Virus record (IMG/VR): IMGVR_UViG_3300042695_000416
Coordinates: 1 to 25,023 of that record
DNA from: a virus
DNA length: 25,023 bases
Direction: 5' to 3' (one strand)
Every line of letters begins with the position of its first letter. The stretch's first letter is position 1. Below, in pieces: positions 21,313 to 25,023 of this stretch. The notes under the pieces are model-generated. The model was given only the letters and a program-made list of their open reading frames with translations. It searched no databases and was not told the origin of the DNA. A program made the position numbers and the translations under genes.

Positions 21313-22079
21313 AATCACTGATCATAGGTAGTCACGCTATCCGCCATTGGTTTCCCGATTTTTCAAGGGAACCAAAGGACATGGATTACATGTCTGAACA
21401 AGGTAATAGCACGAAAGAAGTGGAATATCTCTGGATACCAGAATATCAATATTTTTTAGATAATAATCAAGATGATCGGTTTCTTGACAAGGATCATCTA
21501 TATACGCTAAAATTATCCCATTTGGGATGGGACATATTCTGGGAAAAACACGTATCCGATGTATGCTTTCTCAAATCAAAAGGATGTGTGGTCAATGAAA
21601 AGTTATATAAGAAGTTGGTGAAGGCATGGATATTGAAACATGGCAAACAATGGGCTTCCCTGAAAGGTAAGGATTCCCAAACATTCTTTGAAGATGCAGT
21701 GAAGAGAAAGTATAATCACGATTCGATTCACGAATGCGTAGCCATCTACGACAAACCCTTATACGAATCCTTGGTATATGAGGGGGTATCATGCTCCAAA
21801 AAAGGATTTGACAAACTCTCCCATGATGATAAATTAAATCTTGTGAAAGAGGAAGTGTGGGTGACTGCTCTGGAAAGGTATCTAATCCCCCATGATTTCA
21901 AATTCTCGAAAATTGAAGCGTATCAAAAATCTTTGAAGAAATTGGCCACAACCATGAGTAGTGGTTGGTTCAAGTTCTTCATCCTGACAAACATTGATGT
22001 CCTGAGAAACGATAGAGATTTCTCTTACATTGATAAATTTAAACAAGCAGAACAACAAAACAAATTAAGACTAATATGA
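21309..22079 (+). CDS. Nucleotidyltransferase-like phage protein
   Basis: This 256-residue protein begins LIIGSHAIRHWFPDFSREP then KDMDYM. The GS pair (7-8) followed about 16 residues later by a DxD (Asp24, Asp26) is the catalytic layout of polymerase-beta-type nucleotidyltransferases. The remainder is helical, with a conserved-looking HDSIHECVAIYDKPLYES and a C-terminal basic helix. Similar uncharacterised proteins are common in phages. Substrate is unknown (RNA 3' end, tRNA or protein). The third catalytic acid cannot be assigned with confidence. The start at 21309 is preferred over 21300 because it overlaps the previous TGA in the usual ATGA. Its stop overlaps the next gene likewise. Confidence 0.68.
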   Translation: MKSLIIGSHAIRHWFPDFSREPKDMDYMSEQGNSTKEVEYLWIPEYQYFLDNNQDDRFLDKDHLYTLKLSHLGWDIFWEKHVSDVCFLKSKGCVVNEKLYKKLVKAWILKHGKQWASLKGKDSQTFFEDAVKRKYNHDSIHECVAIYDKPLYESLVYEGVSCSKKGFDKLSHDDKLNLVKEEVWVTALERYLIPHDFKFSKIEAYQKSLKKLATTMSSGWFKFFILTNIDVLRNDRDFSYIDKFKQAEQQNKLRLI

Positions 22080-22549
22080 AAACAAGCAAAGAAATAGAAG
22101 CGGAAATTGCTCGTATGCAGCAAGAATTGGAAAAAGCGAAGGAATTGGAAAGCGAAAAGCTACCCGATATTCTGGAGAATTTCAATCCCAAGAATATCAG
22201 AAACGTTCTCAGGTTCTTGGAACCAAAGGATAGTGCTGACAAATATCTCAAAAATCCAACAGCATATCAATCGAAATGGGGTATTGATGAATATTCCTTT
22301 TATGATAGTATGGAAAAAATTCAATTTGGCGATTGGGTGGTGCAAGTAGTGAATCAACAAGGGGGTGGGGAAGGTGAAGGAGAACATTGGCACTGCGTCT
22401 TCAAAGTTGAGAAGAATGGGACATTAATGGGACATTACTACATTCCCGGTTATTATCAGTCCTATAACGGCACGGAGATTGAATGGGATAGCATCTACGA
22501 AGTTGAGCCATATGAGAAGATGGTGATCGACTGGAAAACCAAAGGATAA
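22076..22549 (+). CDS. Hypothetical protein with coiled-coil start
   Basis: This 157-residue protein begins with a helix rich in Glu and Lys (residues 1-30, EIARMQQELEKAKELESEKL). The second half is beta-rich with glycine/glutamate turns (QFGDWVVQVVNQQGGGEGEG, then HWHCVFKVEKNGTLMGHYYI), suggesting a small beta domain. It has no recognised function. It is the third gene of its module, and its TAA directly abuts the next promoter element. Confidence 0.72.
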   Translation: MKTSKEIEAEIARMQQELEKAKELESEKLPDILENFNPKNIRNVLRFLEPKDSADKYLKNPTAYQSKWGIDEYSFYDSMEKIQFGDWVVQVVNQQGGGEGEGEHWHCVFKVEKNGTLMGHYYIPGYYQSYNGTEIEWDSIYEVEPYEKMVIDWKTKG

Positions 22550-22564
22550 AAACTAGCGTATGGT
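22546..22564 (+). promoter_or_regulatory. Module promoter element, copy 13 (divergent)
   Basis: The sequence is ATAAAAACTAGCGTATGGT, the most divergent copy, with a 6-base spacer to the ATG at 22571. The invariant TAG, the second A of the hexamer (TATGGT) and the final T are kept. Confidence 0.65.
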
Positions 22565-22570
22565 TGTTCC

Positions 22571-23008
22571 ATGTTGAAAGCGAAAGGAACCATCAGGGTT
22601 GACTCATCCAAGTCCCGCATTGTTGTGGAGACGGGATCGGATATTCTTGATTATTATCATTTTTTTATCCAGCGCGAATATTGGATCAATCTACAGAAGC
22701 CCTTGCATGATGCCCATATAACAGTTGCAAACGAAAAATTCCACAAAGATGTGGATTGGAAGAAAGCTGAATACTATGATGGGGAGGAAATTGAATTTGA
22801 ATATGATCCATACCTTGTTCGCGGGGGATACACCAAGGGATTCATCATGTTTTATCTGAAAGTCTATTCTGAAGAACTTGACAAAATGAAAAAGGAGCTT
22901 AACATTGTGGATAGCGAAGGCTATCGCGGACTTCACCTTACAGTGGCGAACGGAAAAAATGGTAATGTTCAACCATATTGGCCGGAAATGATCACCGTTA
23001 AAAACTAG
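22571..23008 (+). CDS. 2H phosphoesterase-like protein
   Basis: This 145-residue protein has two matching catalytic-type motifs, HITV (His49-Thr51) and HLTV (His122-Thr124), 73 residues apart, in strands preceded by similar hydrophobic residues. This is the signature of the 2H phosphoesterase fold (LigT/ThpR, CPDase), which opens 2',3'-cyclic phosphates of RNA or related nucleotides; some viral members cleave 2'-5' oligoadenylates. The overall length is shorter than bacterial ThpR (about 175) but acceptable. It is a single-gene module, ending VKN on the TAG of the next promoter element. The substrate is not determined by sequence. Confidence 0.72.
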   Translation: MLKAKGTIRVDSSKSRIVVETGSDILDYYHFFIQREYWINLQKPLHDAHITVANEKFHKDVDWKKAEYYDGEEIEFEYDPYLVRGGYTKGFIMFYLKVYSEELDKMKKELNIVDSEGYRGLHLTVANGKNGNVQPYWPEMITVKN

Positions 23009-23016
23009 AATACAAT
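22998..23016 (+). promoter_or_regulatory. Module promoter element, copy 14
   Basis: This is the exact consensus TTAAAAACTAGAATACAAT, but with an 8-base spacer (AGAAAAAT) to the ATG at 23025. It provides the TAG stop of the upstream gene. Confidence 0.78.
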
Positions 23017-23024
23017 AGAAAAAT

Positions 23025-23345
23025 ATGAATACAGCACAAACACTAATTAGATACATTAGAAACAAGAAGGGACAACCCCGTGGGGTGGTCGTAGCTCTGC
23101 GGGATAAGAACGAGGTTTGCTATGGCTATTCCATCTGCAATCCGATTGATCGTTGGGATAGGCATGAAGGATTGAACCGAGCCATTTCCCGTGCAAAGGA
23201 AAGGGAATATGATCTTCCCACCGCTCCAAACACAATCAAACAAATTGTGGAAGGATATGAAAATCTCTCCAAACGTGCCGTGAAATATTTCAAGGATTTG
23301 CCAAGGGAGATGGTGGAATTTGATAGCATTGAAATCATTCAATAA
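23025..23345 (+). CDS. Hypothetical phage protein
   Basis: This 106-residue basic protein begins with a helix, then has RNKKGQPRGVVVALRDKNEV and GYSICNP, and a helical second half with GLNRAISRAKERE. The order 'RNKKGQP.GV.VA.R...V..G.S.CN...D' recalls uncharacterised conserved phage proteins. It opens a module of five genes; its TAA overlaps the next ATG by one base. Confidence 0.72.
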   Translation: MNTAQTLIRYIRNKKGQPRGVVVALRDKNEVCYGYSICNPIDRWDRHEGLNRAISRAKEREYDLPTAPNTIKQIVEGYENLSKRAVKYFKDLPREMVEFDSIEIIQ

Positions 23346-23656
23346 TGGTTGAAGAAAAAACATTACCTCTCCACGAACTCAAATACTACCATGGTGAAAG
23401 CCTTGGTTTTGTATTTTCAGGCGTATTACCATCTTCCAATGATGCCATCCAGCGATTGGCGAACAATCTGGTGGGGTGGGGGGTATCCAAAAAGCTACCG
23501 GAGTTCTATGTTCGGGTGACTCCAAATGAAGTGGCATTCATTTACGCTCCCGATTCAGAATTTAAGCAAGCGGCATTCTATCAAGCATGTAGGCAGTTCA
23601 ACGTGATGGGAATATTTACCATTGACACATTGGCATCATGGCTTAAATTACATTAA
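23345..23656 (+). CDS. Hypothetical protein
   Basis: This 103-residue protein is alpha/beta-like (SLGFVFSGVLPSSNDAIQRL, then FYVRVTPNEVAFIYAPD) and ends with a helical stretch. No motif is recognised. It overlaps the previous stop by one base and the next gene begins after one base. Confidence 0.7.
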   Translation: MVEEKTLPLHELKYYHGESLGFVFSGVLPSSNDAIQRLANNLVGWGVSKKLPEFYVRVTPNEVAFIYAPDSEFKQAAFYQACRQFNVMGIFTIDTLASWLKLH

Positions 23657-23657
23657 T

Positions 23658-23876
23658 ATGAAAAAGAAATACTTAGTGGAAGCTTTGGCAGCTTTTGAGG
23701 ATGATGATCACATCATGATTGGGGATGATGCTTTATCATGGGTTCCAAAAATTACTAAAATATGCGGTGGTAGAATTCCATATATGGTATATTATTGTAT
23801 TCGTAATAAGGGGCATACTGGTAGATGTTATTGCACCTGTAAGGATGTGGACTTCGATGCTGAAATATTTGATTGA
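23658..23876 (+). CDS. Small Cys-rich phage protein
   Basis: This 72-residue protein has an acidic start (ALAAFEDDDHIMIG), then IPYMVYYCIRNKGHTGRC and CTCKDVDFD. The cysteines and the histidine in KGHTG could bind one zinc. The pattern recalls small conserved phage proteins. The frame extends 12 codons upstream, but the ATG at 23658, one base after the previous stop, is preferred. Its TGA overlaps the next ATG. Confidence 0.7.
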   Translation: MKKKYLVEALAAFEDDDHIMIGDDALSWVPKITKICGGRIPYMVYYCIRNKGHTGRCYCTCKDVDFDAEIFD

Positions 23877-24112
23877 TGGATTACCAATTGATTATGCTGC
23901 CATTGGAAGCTGGGGGAACATGTATCCTTGATTATGATCCTGAAATCCATGAGAATATGGAAAAATCCATCATGCTATGTGGTAGGGAGGATTTGGTGTT
24001 GTGTTCCGTTCCCGTGGAATATCAGGGTAAATGTTCCTTACACTTGATAAGTGATAATGAGAATTTAGATGACTTTTGGGAAGCGTGTGTTAAGGTAAGC
24101 GACGATGAATAA
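23876..24112 (+). CDS. Small hypothetical protein
   Basis: This 78-residue acidic protein is not recognised. It has beta-type hydrophobic clusters (YQLIMLPLEAGGTCILDY, then LVLCSVPVEY and CSLHLI), possibly a small beta fold. The ATG at 23876 overlaps the previous TGA by one base; an in-frame TTG one codon upstream is ignored. It overlaps the following gene by eight bases. Confidence 0.68.
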   Translation: MDYQLIMLPLEAGGTCILDYDPEIHENMEKSIMLCGREDLVLCSVPVEYQGKCSLHLISDNENLDDFWEACVKVSDDE

Positions 24113-24539
24113 CGAAATAATATTACCGATTGAATTGTTTGATGGTCGCCTATCTCTCCTTGAGATAGGGACAGTGGGCGTTATCATGTCTTATCCCCAC
24201 CAAGCCAAGGATGTGCTTGACAAATGGGATGGAACTGTTATCTTCAACCAGACGATCAACGAGATGATGGATCGGGGAATGATTACCGTGGAAGGTGATG
24301 AACTGGTATTGAAAATCGATGATGAACAACCAAAGTATAATAATATGAAAATTGAAACGGCATTAAACGAATTGTATAACAATGGAATTTGCAATGAGGA
24401 CAACGTGGAAGCGATCCGTGATGTCATGGAAGAGCTTTCCAACGAATTCTATCATTTGGGTTATGAGGATGGTAGGATTGATTTTAACGCGGATGGTGAT
24501 ACATTCACTGCATATGGTAAGAAAGAGGACTTCTCTTAA
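24105..24539 (+). CDS. Hypothetical protein, possible winged helix
   Basis: This 144-residue acidic protein has a first half whose helix-loop pattern resembles a winged-helix domain: SLLEIGTVGVIMSYPHQAKD, a helix, then INEMMDRGMITVEGDELVL (a recognition helix followed by a wing-like hairpin). The second half is a different acidic helical part (NNMKIETALNELYNNGICNE). DNA binding is suggested but not proven. It ends the five-gene module, on the TAA of the next promoter element. Confidence 0.65.
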   Translation: MNNEIILPIELFDGRLSLLEIGTVGVIMSYPHQAKDVLDKWDGTVIFNQTINEMMDRGMITVEGDELVLKIDDEQPKYNNMKIETALNELYNNGICNEDNVEAIRDVMEELSNEFYHLGYEDGRIDFNADGDTFTAYGKKEDFS

Positions 24540-24554
24540 AAACTAGACTACACT
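24536..24554 (+). promoter_or_regulatory. Module promoter element, copy 15
   Basis: The sequence is TTAAAAACTAGACTACACT, with a 6-base spacer (GATACC) to the ATG at 24561. It provides the TAA stop of the upstream gene. Confidence 0.76.
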
Positions 24555-24560
24555 GATACC

Positions 24561-24827
24561 ATGGAAAGATTAATTGTTGCTGCTGCCATGCTAATGGATG
24601 ATGGGGATGTTGTGGTCGGTATCCGACACTTTTCCCCTGAAATGCGTAAGATTATGTTTAAAGCTTATGGGGAAAAATATCATTTGAAAGTCAAGGAACA
24701 AGGATTTGTGGATCAAATGGGGGTATTTTTAAGTCGTGAGGATGCTTGGAAAATAGCTGAAAAAGAAGGTCAGATCAGACGAAAAGTATCTTCTGATGGA
24801 ACGCTCTACAGTGAGAACCTTTATTAA
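24561..24827 (+). CDS. Conserved small phage protein
   Basis: This 88-residue protein begins with LIVAAAMLMDDGDVVVGIRHFSPEM, then EQGFVDQMGVFLSREDAWKIA and a C-terminal GTLYSENLY. The order 'G.RHFS....QGF.DQ.G.F..R..AW.IA...GQI.R....LYSE.LY' is one I associate with many myovirus genomes, where it is uncharacterised. It is a single-gene module; its TAA is the head of the next promoter element. Confidence 0.75.
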   Translation: MERLIVAAAMLMDDGDVVVGIRHFSPEMRKIMFKAYGEKYHLKVKEQGFVDQMGVFLSREDAWKIAEKEGQIRRKVSSDGTLYSENLY

Positions 24828-24842
24828 AAACTAGATCACACT
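24824..24842 (+). promoter_or_regulatory. Module promoter element, copy 16
   Basis: The sequence is TTAAAAACTAGATCACACT, with a 6-base spacer (CAGGAC) to an ATG at 24849 that opens only Met-Lys-stop. The transcript probably continues to the gene at 24910. Confidence 0.72.
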
Positions 24843-24848
24843 CAGGAC

Positions 24849-24857
24849 ATGAAGTAA
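24849..24857 (+). other. Minimal ORF (Met-Lys-stop) behind promoter
   Basis: ATG AAG TAA sits exactly where a module gene should start. It may be the remnant of a lost gene or a minimal ORF with a regulatory role in the leader of the next gene, which starts 52 bases later. Confidence 0.45.
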
Positions 24858-24909
24858 GCAAGCTAAAGATCTCTAAGTAACGAACACGAAACGAACACTA
24901 AAACACATT

Positions 24910-25023
24910 ATGACTCCAGTATACATTATCATCAACGAATACGGAAACAAGCATTACTACAAGGACAAAGCAATGACGATACGCCATCGTGAAGACGGTC
25001 CTGCGGTTGAACTTGCCGATGGG
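24910..25023 (+). CDS. HREDGPA-type repeat protein (partial)
   Basis: This gene runs off the end of the window; 38 codons are visible. They include EYGNKHYYKDKAMTIRHRED and GPAVEL. The 'YY.D..... HREDGPAVE...G' unit is the first of what in related proteins is a tandem repeat of about 20 residues resembling MORN-like or antitoxin-type repeats. The start ATG is in the context CACATTATG with no Shine-Dalgarno site; it lies about 60 bases downstream of promoter element copy 16, so it would have a leader unlike the other modules. Function is unknown. Confidence 0.6.
   Translation, partial: MTPVYIIINEYGNKHYYKDKAMTIRHREDGPAVELADG

Noticed and set aside
6676-24842. The repeated element read as a CRISPR repeat or an attachment site
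   Set aside because: Intervals are irregular and filled with genes, orientation is always forward, and spacing to start codons is fixed, which fits a promoter rather than a repeat array or recombination site.
6676-24842. A normal -35/-10 promoter pair for the element
   Set aside because: No TTGACA-like hexamer recurs about 17 bases upstream of the -10-like hexamer; upstream bases are coding and differ between copies.

Overview
The window looks like part of a large tailed-phage genome, probably a myovirus-like phage of an unidentified bacterial host. The reasons are a baseplate gene cluster (a gp53-like wedge protein next to a gp27-like hub protein), very dense packing of short genes on one strand with 1-11 base overlaps, and a set of enzymes typical of large phages (RNA ligase, P-loop polynucleotide-kinase-like protein, thioredoxin-like protein, several calcineurin-type phosphoesterases). 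I see no tRNA, rRNA, insertion sequence, integrase or CRISPR array. The code is standard: TAA, TAG and TGA are all used as stops. A few starts have a clear GGAGG (the genes at 801 and 12768), but most do not.

Region 1 (1-3516) is structural: a probable tail or baseplate protein, a gp53-like wedge, a gp27-like hub and a 303-residue protein of unknown role, then one acidic reverse-strand gene that could be a terminase small subunit. Region 2 (3568-6501) holds a dTDP-glucose 4,6-dehydratase, a helix-turn-helix/phosphoesterase fusion and a zinc metallopeptidase-like protein.

Region 3 (about 6500 to the end) is an accessory zone of about 40 small genes in modules. Sixteen times, a 19-base element with consensus TTAAAAACTAGAATACAAT lies upstream of a start codon, and in 14 cases the gap to the ATG is exactly 6 bases. 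The 3' part (TACAAT) reads as a sigma-70-type -10 hexamer whose most important positions, the second A and the last T, never vary. With a 6-base discriminator, transcription would begin on the A of the ATG. I infer a family of phage promoters that make leaderless mRNAs. One copy starts only 5 bases after a strong intrinsic terminator (13-bp perfect stem), so transcription must restart there if the next gene is to be expressed. The element also carries the stop codon of the preceding gene, either TAA or TAG depending on frame, so many upstream proteins end in Lys-Asn. Within a module, genes are joined by ATGA or TGATG overlaps.

Three modules are in visible decay: an ORF with one in-frame TAA (7780-7938), a frameshifted copy of the first part of a downstream gene together with its promoter (13823-14065), and a promoter followed by only Met-Lys-stop (24849-24857).

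Module contents suggest nucleic-acid repair and takeover functions: an Rnl1-type RNA ligase, a P-loop kinase, a 2H phosphoesterase-like protein, a nucleotidyltransferase-like protein, three calcineurin-like phosphoesterases, a protein with primase-polymerase-like (AEP) motifs, a 2OG-Fe(II)-oxygenase-like protein, a secreted RlpA-like protein and several zinc-ribbon proteins. Many of the remaining genes are small proteins whose function I cannot name.
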